From contig CAMLMF010000011.1 of the NCBI GenBank assembly GCA_946480995.1, positions 1-17,146 of the forward strand: DNA of 17,146 nt. The letters are read 5' to 3'. Made by a program: the position numbers and the translations under genes. The DNA comes from an uncultured Bdellovibrio sp. GTDB taxonomy: Bacteria > Bdellovibrionota > Bdellovibrionia > Bdellovibrionales > Bdellovibrionaceae. This document shows, one piece after another, positions 1-9,872 of this stretch. Numbering within the stretch: position 1 is the first letter of the stretch; the number at the start of each line of letters is the position of its first letter. The notes below the pieces were generated by a model. The model did no database searches. It saw only the letters and a list, made by a program, of their open reading frames with translations, and had not been told where the DNA came from.

Positions 1-1
1 G

Positions 2-1834
2 GTAGAGCCAGCATTCCGTAATAACGAACAAATGCGTAAAGACATCTGGGTTATTAATTTAAAAGGCACAAAGAATGTGGTTTCTGCTGGTACGCAGCTC
101 AAAGTGACTTTCGTGCGTTACTTCTCTGGCGAAAATGCAAAACGCAAAGCTGCTTTTGCCCCTGTGAAGTGGTTCTGGGAAGCTCCTTTAAATACAAATG
201 ATATCAAGACTAAATTGGCTGTGGGCGAAGGTTATCGTTTTGAGGCTTCTGGAGAATTCTCTTTAGGAAAAATGAGAGAAGAACTTTCTAGCGGCAAAAT
301 CAAAACTGTGACAGCAGCCTATAAAAGAACTGGCGCAATGATCATGGACCTTTATAAGGTTTCTGAAACTTCCGTGCGTGGTCGCTTTATCGGCATCAAA
401 AATCGCGGTGAAATTGAACTTACTGGCGGCGTCCAAGCTCCGGAAGTCTTTTCTTCTGCACCGGGAAAAATCAATGACCTTTTATCTATTGGTGTTGGTG
501 TGAAGTTCAGACACTCTTTCCTTTCCTTAGGAAATCCATTAAGTCTTGATACTTTGATGATGGACTATCTTTTCAATTTCTCGACAAAAGAAAAAATCTC
601 TAAAGAGGAATTAGCCAACAATAAAACTACTGGTGAAGCCGCTTTAGAAGAAGTTTTGCGCAACATGAAGCACGGAAAACTTGCAAGCATCTTCTTGTTC
701 TTTACTGCAGATGGCGACTTAATGTCGGCGCTACGCGAAAAAACAAAAATCGCTGAAGAAATTGCGAAAGACGACTTGGCGAAGTTTAACAGCGGTAAAG
801 CGAAGTTTTCTGATCTGCGTGTTTACAACTATTTTAAAGGTCGCATGGTTTCTCGCGTAAGAACGGGCGAGATCAATGCCAAGTTAAGTGGCTTAGTGGG
901 CGGAAGCAGCCAAAGTGGTAGTATTTCAAGTCACGTGGCAGCTTATGACAATACGGAAACTCCACATTATTTCTGGTTAGACAACAGCTTCACTTTGCAC
1001 AAAGGTCGCGCGCTATTCGGTCGTAATAAGTACAATTATTCTCACGATCTTGATGTTTTGATCAAATCTGACGCCAACAGAGGCATCGGCGCATTGCAAG
1101 ACGTTGTCGTAAGAACTCAAATTGAAGATACGGCTTTGTCTAAAGAAGACATGGAAATCTATCGCAACATTCTGAAGAACTCTTTGCCGTACAAACACGG
1201 CAACAGTGCCGAGGTGAATGAAGTTTTGGCTGAAGGCAGAAAAACGAATGCTTACTTCAGCATCCGTCAAAGCTTCGGAGACGCGGCATTTAAAGTAATT
1301 GGCAAAATGGATCGCCCGCGTTTAGCGATGCAAATCTATGACTACTTAAAGGACCATCCTCACCGTGCATTTATGAATTTGCCTACAGACGGAAATGGTG
1401 ACTCTGCAGGACAAATTGGTTTGGGTACTTATGCAGAGCAAAAAGCCAATGATATTGCTAATATCTTTGAACCTTCTGCAACGAATGCAGAAACAATGCA
1501 GGCTTTCCAAATTGCCAAAAGGGACGCCCTGTTTGAGCGCTATTTAGTTAGCGAATTGTTCAGCAAATTGTTGCCACAACAAAATCCAGATCCATACTTT
1601 AGCTATGATCTTAAGTTCTCAAGCGCCCAAACAGGTACGCGCGTAGCTAAAGGTGGTAATGCCCGCGTTTCTGGAATCTATGATGCCGTTGCATTTATGC
1701 GCTCGATCATCACGGACCAGTCTATGGACATGCAAATGACAAGCAGCCAGGATTACAGTGGTAACACGATCCTTTCCCCTGCTGGTGGCCAAGGTATCAA
1801 TATGAAAAACTTGATCGGCGCCGAAAAACAATAA
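2..1834 (+). CDS. Large protein of unknown function, 5'-truncated by the window edge
   Basis: I do not recognise this protein. The frame stays open from base 2 (ten codons before the first ATG at 32), and no Shine-Dalgarno sequence precedes that ATG, so the real start is most likely outside the window; 610 codons are visible. The visible part has no obvious membrane segment, no nucleotide-binding loop and no metal-binding cluster. The first 150 residues are rich in beta-prone, Gly/Thr/Val-containing stretches. The middle (roughly residues 180-290) is charged and probably helical. The C-terminus is rich in Ser, Gly, Gln and Met and looks flexible. It is followed by a strong terminator, so it ends a transcription unit. 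Its signal peptide, if any, would lie upstream, so its location in the cell cannot be judged. Confidence 0.85.
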   Translation, partial: VEPAFRNNEQMRKDIWVINLKGTKNVVSAGTQLKVTFVRYFSGENAKRKAAFAPVKWFWEAPLNTNDIKTKLAVGEGYRFEASGEFSLGKMREELSSGKIKTVTAAYKRTGAMIMDLYKVSETSVRGRFIGIKNRGEIELTGGVQAPEVFSSAPGKINDLLSIGVGVKFRHSFLSLGNPLSLDTLMMDYLFNFSTKEKISKEELANNKTTGEAALEEVLRNMKHGKLASIFLFFTADGDLMSALREKTKIAEEIAKDDLAKFNSGKAKFSDLRVYNYFKGRMVSRVRTGEINAKLSGLVGGSSQSGSISSHVAAYDNTETPHYFWLDNSFTLHKGRALFGRNKYNYSHDLDVLIKSDANRGIGALQDVVVRTQIEDTALSKEDMEIYRNILKNSLPYKHGNSAEVNEVLAEGRKTNAYFSIRQSFGDAAFKVIGKMDRPRLAMQIYDYLKDHPHRAFMNLPTDGNGDSAGQIGLGTYAEQKANDIANIFEPSATNAETMQAFQIAKRDALFERYLVSELFSKLLPQQNPDPYFSYDLKFSSAQTGTRVAKGGNARVSGIYDAVAFMRSIITDQSMDMQMTSSQDYSGNTILSPAGGQGINMKNLIGAEKQ

Positions 1835-1861
1835 TTCAAAAATATTCAATATTACGAATTC

Positions 1862-1895
1862 GACCCACATTCTAAAAAAATGTGGGTCTTTTTTT
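1862..1895 (+). terminator. Rho-independent terminator of the first gene
   Basis: A perfect 10-bp stem (1862-1871 with 1879-1888, core GACCCACATT/AATGTGGGTC) has a 7-base A-rich loop and is followed at once by seven T residues (1889-1895). It starts 27 bases after the stop codon at 1834. It is the clearest intrinsic terminator in the window. Confidence 0.9.
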
Positions 1896-1901
1896 ATCCA
1901 G

Positions 1902-1931
1902 TAGACAGAACAAAGCGGCAGTGACGATAAT
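1902..1931 (+). promoter_or_regulatory. Sigma-70-type promoter of the AGE gene
   Basis: A -35 box TAGACA (1902-1907, 5 of 6 to consensus) and a -10 box GATAAT (1926-1931, 5 of 6) are separated by 18 bp. The site lies directly behind the upstream terminator and in front of the AGE gene. The expected transcription start, 6-7 bases after the -10 box, falls on or next to the ATG at 1938, so the mRNA may lack a leader. Predicted by eye only. Confidence 0.55.
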
Positions 1932-1937
1932 AGAACT

Positions 1938-3104
1938 ATGTCACAGCAATCAGACTTATTTATCAGCAAAGCAAAACAGTGGCTTACTCAAGATGTCTAT
2001 CCATTATGGACAAAGCAAGGCATCGACACCATGAACGGTGGCTTCACAGAAAGTTTAACTTTCGAAGGCCAACCAATGAACGTCCCACGCCGCGCGATGG
2101 TGCAAGCCCGACAAATTTATGCATTCTTAACTGGAGCAAATCTAGGTTGCTGCCCAAAAGACATCGCCCACAAAGCGGTCTTACAAGGCAACGACTATAT
2201 GATAAATAAATTCGCGCAACCTTCTGGTGCATTTGCCTATTCAGTAAATCCCGACGGAACTATCAAAAGCAAAAATCCAGACCTGTACACACAAGCCTTC
2301 GCTTTATTTGGAATGGCCCAAGCCTATTCAATTTCAAAATCCACAAAAGTAAAAGAGCAAGCCATCGCGCTAGTAAATTACTTACACAAAGAACGCGCAG
2401 TCCAAGGCGGCGGCTACACTGAAATAGATGAGTCAGGAAAGGTTTCCTACAAATCAAATCCGCACATGCACATGTTCGAATCAGCCATCGCCTGGATGAC
2501 AATAGACGAAGACCCGATGTGGAAAAACCTAGGCAAAGAATTAATCGATTTAGCTCTGACAAAATTCATCGACAAAGAAACCGGCACCCTCGGTGAATAC
2601 TTCGACAGCAACTGGGTCCACATAAAAGAAAACGGAAATTTCATCTACGAACCCGGCCACCAATACGAATGGGCCTGGCTGATGTTCCTTTATGAAAAAC
2701 TAACCGGCCAAGATCTAAAAAAGATCCGTCATCAATTATTCCTACAAGCCGACAAACACGGAACCTCACCAACAAGAAAAGTGGCGTTCGACGAAATGTG
2801 GAGCAACCAAACCCCAAAGTTAATCTCCTCAAGATTCTGGCCTCAATGCGAAAGAATAAAAGCGGCCGTCCGCCTAGGCACAGAAGTAAGCAGCGACCAA
2901 CAACCACAATACGCCAAAGCCGCCGACGACGCCCTAGAAACCCTCTTTAAATTCTTCGAAACACCATTAAAAGGCCTGTGGTACGATGCCTTGTCAGACA
3001 AAGACGAATTCAACGGCAACACATCAAAAGCCAGTTCGCTATACCACATAGTCAACGCCATGGAAGAATACATAAACCTAAGACCGAAATTAAAAGACAC
3101 CTAA
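1938..3104 (+). CDS. AGE-family sugar 2-epimerase / aldose-ketose isomerase
   Basis: A 388-residue protein of the N-acylglucosamine 2-epimerase (AGE) family, (alpha/alpha)6-barrel enzymes that interconvert sugars such as mannose/fructose or N-acetylglucosamine/N-acetylmannosamine in the cytoplasm. Length is typical. Family signatures visible are GGFTESL near residue 34, NPHMHMFE with His176, EPGHQYEWAW with His241, RFWPQCERIKA near 299 and a C-terminal SLYHI with His370; the three histidines match the positions of catalytic residues in the mannose-isomerase branch. The substrate cannot be assigned from sequence. No Shine-Dalgarno precedes the ATG; a good promoter places the transcript start on the ATG. 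The coding strand is unusually rich in A and C: a hand count of bases 2761-2820 gives 40 of 60. It is convergent with the KDO/CTP operon, and no other carbohydrate catabolic gene flanks it. Confidence 0.88.
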   Translation: MSQQSDLFISKAKQWLTQDVYPLWTKQGIDTMNGGFTESLTFEGQPMNVPRRAMVQARQIYAFLTGANLGCCPKDIAHKAVLQGNDYMINKFAQPSGAFAYSVNPDGTIKSKNPDLYTQAFALFGMAQAYSISKSTKVKEQAIALVNYLHKERAVQGGGYTEIDESGKVSYKSNPHMHMFESAIAWMTIDEDPMWKNLGKELIDLALTKFIDKETGTLGEYFDSNWVHIKENGNFIYEPGHQYEWAWLMFLYEKLTGQDLKKIRHQLFLQADKHGTSPTRKVAFDEMWSNQTPKLISSRFWPQCERIKAAVRLGTEVSSDQQPQYAKAADDALETLFKFFETPLKGLWYDALSDKDEFNGNTSKASSLYHIVNAMEEYINLRPKLKDT

Positions 3105-3172
3105 CCCAAATAAAAACAAAATCTACAGCTGCTCTCGGAAAATCCAAAACCTAACCATCCATGAGCAGCCTA

Positions 3173-3197
3173 CCTGAAGAGCATCCCGCTCTTCAGG
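3173..3197. other. Perfect 10-bp hairpin, possible part of a bidirectional termination region
   Basis: CCTGAAGAGC (3173-3182) and GCTCTTCAGG (3188-3197) form a perfect stem around a 5-base loop, 69 bases after the AGE stop codon. No T-run follows on either strand, so it is not a classical intrinsic terminator. It may protect the 3' end of the AGE mRNA or help a Rho-type stop. A weaker 7-bp pairing (3128-3134 with 3163-3169) lies just before it. Confidence 0.5.
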
Positions 3198-3233
3198 CCA
3201 AAGCAAAGTTAAAAAAAAATTGAAGAAAGCAAA

Positions 3234-3392
3234 GATTTGAGGCTTGGGCCTTTTACAAAGCCCTGGTCGAAGCGTCGGCCTTTGCGGGCGCATGGATGCG
3301 CGAACCGACGGCAAAGCCGGCGGCCGCAATTGAGCCACGACGGCGTGCCGACCGAAGCGCCAGGGATTTGTAAAAGGCCCAAGCCTCAAATC
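3234..3392. repeat. 159-bp intergenic element with 33-bp inverted arms
   Basis: The arms 3234-3266 and 3360-3392 are inverted copies with a single mismatch (32 of 33). The 93-bp centre is clearly richer in GC than the flanks and holds further dyads: CGTCGG/CCGACG, and GCGCAT/ATGCGC around a GG. Just inside each arm sits CGAAGCG in the same orientation, making an asymmetric internal loop in an otherwise symmetric structure. It carries no convincing gene. It lies between the convergent AGE gene and kdsD. Reading leftwards (minus strand), the stem is followed by a T-rich stretch with a run of nine T (3211-3219), so it may end the engB-kdsB-pyrG-kdsD transcript. It may also be a dispersed, MITE- or REP-like repeat, which needs a genome-wide comparison. 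Confidence 0.8.
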
Positions 3393-3414
3393 CCCCGCTT
3401 TCAGCAAGAACTAG

Positions 3415-4395
3415 TTAACGAACTTTCGCGCGAAGAAGGTCCTGAACGTGCAGAATGCCAACAGGTTTTTTAGGCTGCGCAGACTCTTTGTCTAAAACAA
3501 ATAGCATGTTGATTTGGAATTGTTCCATCACGAACAAAGCTTTTTCAGCAAGCTCATTCATATCAACAGTGCGCGGATTGATAGTCATCAAATCCTTCGC
3601 AGTGCCCGTCAAAGGATCTTCACTCTTTTCCAAACGACGACGGATCTGACCGTCCGTGATGACACCGACAAGGTCACCGCTCGCATCAACAACACCCGCA
3701 GCTCCACGCACATCTTTGTGAGTCATGATGGAAAAGACCTGACGAATTGGAGTTTCAAGACCGACAGTGGGTAAAGCCTCACCCCCGTGCATGACGTCTT
3801 TTACTCGAGTCAAAAGACGGTAACCCAAGCTGCCGCCTGGATGGAACTCCGCAAAGTCTTCAGAGCTGACACCCTTTTCGGCCATCACTGCCATAGCAAC
3901 CGCATCGCCCATCGCAAGGGTCGCAGTACTACTTGCCGTCGGCGCCAAGCCCAAAGGGCAAGCCTCTTCGGAAACGTGTACATTTAAGGTTACTTGCGCG
4001 GCTTTCGCCAAAGACGAATTGGGATTGCCAGTAATGGCGATCAAAGGAATTCCTTTACGCACGACGAATTTCAAGATGCCAGAAAATTCTGGCGATTCAC
4101 CGCCGTAAGAAAGGGCGATCACGACATCATCGTTTTCAACAATGCCTAAATCCCCATGCGAACTTTCCGCTGGGTGCAGAAATACAGCAGGAGTCCCCGT
4201 CGAAGAAAAAGTGCTTGCCAACTTGCGCGCAATTTGCCCCGACTTACCCATGCCCGTCAAAACGATCTTGCCTTCGCAGGCTTTAATCATCTGAACGACC
4301 TTTTCGAAATCGGCACCGATGCGTTCACGCAAAGCTAAAATCGCTTGCGCTTCGACTTCTAAAACTCGCAGACCTTGCTGTACTACTTTCGACAT
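3415..4395 (-). CDS. kdsD: D-arabinose 5-phosphate isomerase
   Basis: This cytoplasmic enzyme (326 residues) converts ribulose 5-phosphate to arabinose 5-phosphate, the first step to KDO of lipopolysaccharide. It has an N-terminal SIS sugar-isomerase domain (about residues 40-175) with the signature GMGKSGQIARK and the motif PAESSHGDLG, then two CBS domains (about 205-262 and 270-326). Length and layout match the KdsD/KpsF family. I chose the ATG at 4395 over the TTG at 4401, which would sit only 3 bases from the AAGG ribosome-binding sequence. It is the last gene of the operon, 32 bases after pyrG. KdsD and the capsule paralogue KpsF cannot be told apart by sequence alone, but the neighbouring kdsB supports the KDO role. 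Confidence 0.93.
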   Translation of the reverse strand: MSKVVQQGLRVLEVEAQAILALRERIGADFEKVVQMIKACEGKIVLTGMGKSGQIARKLASTFSSTGTPAVFLHPAESSHGDLGIVENDDVVIALSYGGESPEFSGILKFVVRKGIPLIAITGNPNSSLAKAAQVTLNVHVSEEACPLGLAPTASSTATLAMGDAVAMAVMAEKGVSSEDFAEFHPGGSLGYRLLTRVKDVMHGGEALPTVGLETPIRQVFSIMTHKDVRGAAGVVDASGDLVGVITDGQIRRRLEKSEDPLTGTAKDLMTINPRTVDMNELAEKALFVMEQFQINMLFVLDKESAQPKKPVGILHVQDLLRAKVR

Positions 4396-4427
4396 TATCA
4401 AAGACCTTTCTTACACAGATCTAAAAT

Positions 4428-6840
<2,413 letters not shown>

Positions 6841-6841
<1 letters not shown>

Positions 6842-7416
6842 TATTCTTTGACCCAGTTTTCAAACATATATTCTTCAACTTCGTCTTGACCGGTCTTTTT
6901 CAAAGAAGACACTGCGAACACGGCACTTAGACCCGACATTTTTTTAACTTTCGCAACAGCTTGGTTTGCATGATTGCGAGTCATCTTATCTGCTTTCGTC
7001 AAAACAACGGCCATCGGAAAGCCGCGACGATCAGAAAACTTTTTCAGAAGTTCTTCGTCTTCGCTCCAGTCACGGCGAATATCCATGACCAACAAAAGAC
7101 CGACCAGGTTTTCCCGGGTCATCAAATAAGTTTCAATCATCTGATGCCACTCGACCACTTCATCACCGGCCCTTGCGGCAAAGCCATAGCCCGGCATATC
7201 GACAAGAACGTAAGAGTCCGCCATGTTAAAGAAATTCAAGAGACGAGTTTTACCAGGAGTCGAACTGACTTTGGCCACTTTCCCTTTGGTTAAGGCGTTA
7301 ATGAAAGAAGATTTTCCCGCGTTCGATCGACCTGCAATGGCGACCTCGGCAAACTTACTTACAGGATAGTCTTTATCGAGGACGGCACTTTTAATGAACT
7401 GGATAGATTTCGACAT
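6841..7416 (-). CDS. engB: Ribosome biogenesis GTPase EngB (YsxC/YihA)
   Basis: EngB (191 residues) is a small TRAFAC-class GTPase needed for assembly of the large ribosomal subunit. The G motifs are in order: G1 GRSNAGKSS (29-37), G2 Thr53 within SSTPGKT, G3 DMPG (73-76), G4 TKAD (140-143) and G5 SSL (170-172). Length is normal for the family. It is the first gene of the minus-strand operon with kdsB, pyrG and kdsD. The ATG at 7416 has only a weak ribosome-binding sequence (TAGGG). No convincing promoter boxes were found in the 155 bases that separate it from the divergent sigma-54 regulator. Confidence 0.96.
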
Positions 7417-7438
7417 GCCCTAGGCTACCAAAGCTCCA

Positions 7439-7464
7439 CCCTTTTCTCAATTCTGAGAAGGGGG
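7439..7464 (+). other. Stem-loop in the divergent engB / regulator intergenic region
   Basis: Eleven positions (7439-7449) can pair with 7454-7464 around the 4-base loop ATTC, using two G-U pairs; the pairing is continuous only in RNA read from the plus strand. The core TTCTCA/TGAGAA is perfect. It is not followed by T residues. It could lie in a leader of the regulator mRNA or overlap promoter elements of engB. Confidence 0.4.
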
Positions 7465-7571
7465 TCCCGCCTGCAATAATTTGCCGAGTCGAAACCGGCG
7501 AGCCCCCGTTTAATTCGATTTCAGCCCGGCCAAGGCTTTGAAGAGTGAATTTGCCATAACAGGAGGCATTT

Positions 7572-8798
7572 ATGCAGCAACCCTATCTGAAAATTTTAAG
7601 CGAAAACCCGAAAACCGTTCTTTTGAGTGACTTTGCAACCCTTGGCAAAGATGATCTCTGCCAAGTCCCCTTAAACCACGAAACCGTCGCCGATCGCCAT
7701 GCGCGCATCGAACAAAGAGACGGAAATTTTTTAATCCGTGACTTACGTTCTGCGACCGGCAGCTATGTCAACAACACCCGAGTTTTCGAAGCTTACCTTA
7801 AAGAGGGCGATGTGATCCGCTTGGGTGACTTGGAAATGTCTTTCCACGAACACCTTGAAACAGCCCAAACCTTCCCCATGAAAAGTCGCAACGAAGCTTG
7901 GAACCGCGAACTACAATCCCTAGCCAACGTTGCAAAAACAGATTTTCCCGTTTTAATTCTAGGTCCTTCTGGCACAGGTAAAGATGTCGTCGCCCAAGCC
8001 CTTCACGAAGCCAGCGACCGCGTCCGAGGTCCCTTTATGAGCGTCAACTGCAGCGCTTTAAGCGAAACTCTGATTGAAAGTGAACTGTTTGGTCATATCA
8101 AAGGCAGTTTTACCGGCGCAAGCTCTGATCGCAAAGGAGCCTTTGAAGCCGCCCGCGGCGGGACTTTATTTCTGGATGAAATTGGTGACCTGTCTTACAG
8201 CCTGCAAGCCAAACTGTTACGTGCCCTAGAAAATAATGAAATTCGTCCCGTGGGCTCTGATCGCAATGTGAAAACGGATGTGCGCATCATTGCTGCCACC
8301 CACCAAAACCTCAAAGACAAAATTCAAGAGGGCGCCTTCCGCTCAGACCTTTACTTCCGTTTAAATGTCGTCACCGTGTCGCCACCAGCCCTGGCAAAAC
8401 GCATGGAGGACTTTGAAGAGCTCATCTATAGCTTCGCAAAGAAAATGCGTGTGCGCTTTTCTTACGGCGCTATCGCCCGACTTAAAAAGCATCCATGGCC
8501 GGGCAACATTCGAGAACTTAAAAATCTGGTCAGTCGTGCCGCTGCTTTGTTTCCCCATGAACAGATTCAAGAAGAACATGTTGAGCGCTTAATCGATCGC
8601 ACTTTGCTAAGATACGAAGAGCGTCCTGAAAACGACATCCCTGTCATCAAAGAGATTGAAAAACAGATGATCATCAAGCGTTTGACTTTCAATCGCGGCA
8701 ACCAGCGCCGCACGGCTCAAGATTTAGGAATGCCGAAGAGCACCTTGCACGATCGTATTCGACACTATGGGATCAATATAGGAAGTTTTAAGGTTTGA
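7572..8798 (+). CDS. FHA-domain sigma-54-dependent transcriptional activator
   Basis: A 408-residue bacterial enhancer-binding protein with an FHA domain as its sensor (about residues 15-92), a sigma-54 AAA+ domain (about 105-345) and a Fis-type helix-turn-helix (375-400). Visible AAA+ elements are Walker A GPSGTGKD (131-138), the sigma-54 contact loop GSFTGA (178-183) in place of GAFTGA, Walker B TLFLDE (198-203) and arginine-finger candidates Arg257 and Arg263. The FHA domain keeps RHAR (42-45) but has Lys26 where the family usually has Arg, and Ala40 at the usual Ser, so phosphothreonine binding may be weakened. Such proteins usually respond to Ser/Thr kinases; none is in the window. The start is fixed by AGGAGG five bases before the ATG. 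Targets cannot be read from sequence. Confidence 0.92.
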   Translation: MQQPYLKILSENPKTVLLSDFATLGKDDLCQVPLNHETVADRHARIEQRDGNFLIRDLRSATGSYVNNTRVFEAYLKEGDVIRLGDLEMSFHEHLETAQTFPMKSRNEAWNRELQSLANVAKTDFPVLILGPSGTGKDVVAQALHEASDRVRGPFMSVNCSALSETLIESELFGHIKGSFTGASSDRKGAFEAARGGTLFLDEIGDLSYSLQAKLLRALENNEIRPVGSDRNVKTDVRIIAATHQNLKDKIQEGAFRSDLYFRLNVVTVSPPALAKRMEDFEELIYSFAKKMRVRFSYGAIARLKKHPWPGNIRELKNLVSRAAALFPHEQIQEEHVERLIDRTLLRYEERPENDIPVIKEIEKQMIIKRLTFNRGNQRRTAQDLGMPKSTLHDRIRHYGINIGSFKV

Positions 8799-9771
8799 TG
8801 ATCGCCGTTTTTAAAAACACACGGCGCACATGCCCCTTCGTCAAAGACTTGTTCACAGCTTGACGTAAACGCCCGGAAAGCTGTTGTTTACCTTCGGCTG
8901 AAGACACTTGATCATAGGTCATGTCTTCAATCGTACGCATAAATAAGTCTTCCATTTCAGATTCACGATCTTTAATTTCCACGACAACTTCAGAGACCGT
9001 TCCTTCGACGTAAAACTCGAAGGCTCCCATAGGAGTGGGACCAGAATTTTCAGACGGCTTCAGATTCACGATCATCTTTTTCATCACCAAAATATTTTGG
9101 CTTAAGCGAGTAGAATCGTAAAACGATTCACGCTCTGTCGCCGGGTCGTATTGAACTTTTTGTTGTGACCAATCTGCCAAGCTGGCAATAAAAAGATCTT
9201 CCTGAGGAGGAAAAAGGCCTTTTGTCGCCATTTTAAATAATAGAAATCCAGCGGCACCTGTCACCAAAACTAAGCCCGCGAAAGCTGCTTTCTTTTTGCC
9301 ACTGAAAGATTTAAAGACACCAAGAACTTCGCCGATACCAGAACGTAAAGAAGCCACTTTTTCTTTGAGCCACGCCAACGTCAACGGACCCGCATTCTTT
9401 AGATTATGAATGCTTTGTTCTTTCCACTTGCGCACGCTCAGGCGAAACTGCGCTCTTTTGATTTTTAAGAAATAAGAAATTTTTGGCAGAAACGGAAAAA
9501 GTTTTGCAAACTTTGCGCGCTTACCCTGGGAGTTTTCCCACAGCTTCACTTCTTCAGCGAGGGTGTATTCGGTTTCTAAGCCTTCATTATAAATTTCACC
9601 AGGTGCTAAATCATCAGGTTGAATTTCACCTAACGATTTTGAAAATTCGGGATCCGCTTCTTCGATAGCAGAATCCAAAGACTCCAACGAAAGAAGCTCT
9701 TCTTGCTCTTCCCCTGGTGCGTCCGTCGCGGCTGTTTCCTCTACCTTGGTCGGGTTCTCGTTTTCGGCCAA
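8788..9771 (-). CDS. FliL-like single-pass membrane protein with acidic cytoplasmic N-terminus
   Basis: The C-terminal about 115 residues resemble the flagellar basal-body protein FliL: a beta segment, then [33 protein letters not shown] and a final [13 protein letters not shown]. One transmembrane helix (about residues 162-181, [18 protein letters not shown]) separates this periplasmic domain from an unusually long cytoplasmic part: a very acidic first 80 residues and then a basic, helical 85-160. Classical FliL is about half this length. I chose the TTG at 9771, which has GGGAG six bases before it, giving 327 residues; longer readings lack such a signal. No other flagellar gene is nearby, so a stator-support role or a different envelope role both remain possible. 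Its 3' end overlaps the sigma-54 regulator by 11 bp. Confidence 0.75.
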   Translation of the reverse strand: MAENENPTKVEETAATDAPGEEQEELLSLESLDSAIEEADPEFSKSLGEIQPDDLAPGEIYNEGLETEYTLAEEVKLWENSQGKRAKFAKLFPFLPKISYFLKIKRAQFRLSVRKWKEQSIHNLKNAGPLTLAWLKEKVASLRSGIGEVLGVFKSFSGKKKAAFAGLVLVTGAAGFLLFKMATKGLFPPQEDLFIASLADWSQQKVQYDPATERESFYDSTRLSQNILVMKKMIVNLKPSENSGPTPMGAFEFYVEGTVSEVVVEIKDRESEMEDLFMRTIEDMTYDQVSSAEGKQQLSGRLRQAVNKSLTKGHVRRVFLKTAIIKP

Positions 9772-9788
9772 ATTGGTCTCCCAAGACG

Positions 9789-9818
9789 ATTGTAAGAAAA
9801 GAAACAAATACGTCGCAA
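9789..9818 (-). promoter_or_regulatory. Possible promoter of the FliL-like gene
   Basis: On the minus strand, TTGCGA (9813-9818) and TACAAT (9789-9794) are spaced by 18 bp, a fair sigma-70 pair (4 of 6 and 5 of 6). The predicted start near 9782 would leave only an 11-base leader, just holding the GGGAG ribosome-binding site. Tentative. Confidence 0.3.
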
Positions 9819-9872
9819 GAACAATTTATAAAGAAGTGGCAATCGGCTAGTATTAAAGGCTCAGGAGTATGC

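Noticed and set aside
1979..3100. Several other-frame open readings within the AGE gene
   Set aside because: They are shadows created by the A/C-rich composition and rarely contain stops; the AGE frame has full family motifs.
3123..3473. Reading frames on both strands across the 3234-3392 inverted repeat
   Set aside because: They mirror each other because of the inverted arms, have no ribosome-binding sites and give Arg/Pro-rich low-complexity products.
7480..7496. Sigma-54-like -24/-12 pattern on the minus strand upstream of engB (GGC ... TTGCA)
   Set aside because: The spacing between GG and GC is 9 instead of 10 bases, and engB is a housekeeping gene; not convincing.
9826..9854. Promoter of the lipoprotein gene (TTTATA, 17 bp, TAGTAT)
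   Set aside because: Both boxes match only 4 of 6 positions, not enough to list as a feature, although the position is reasonable.
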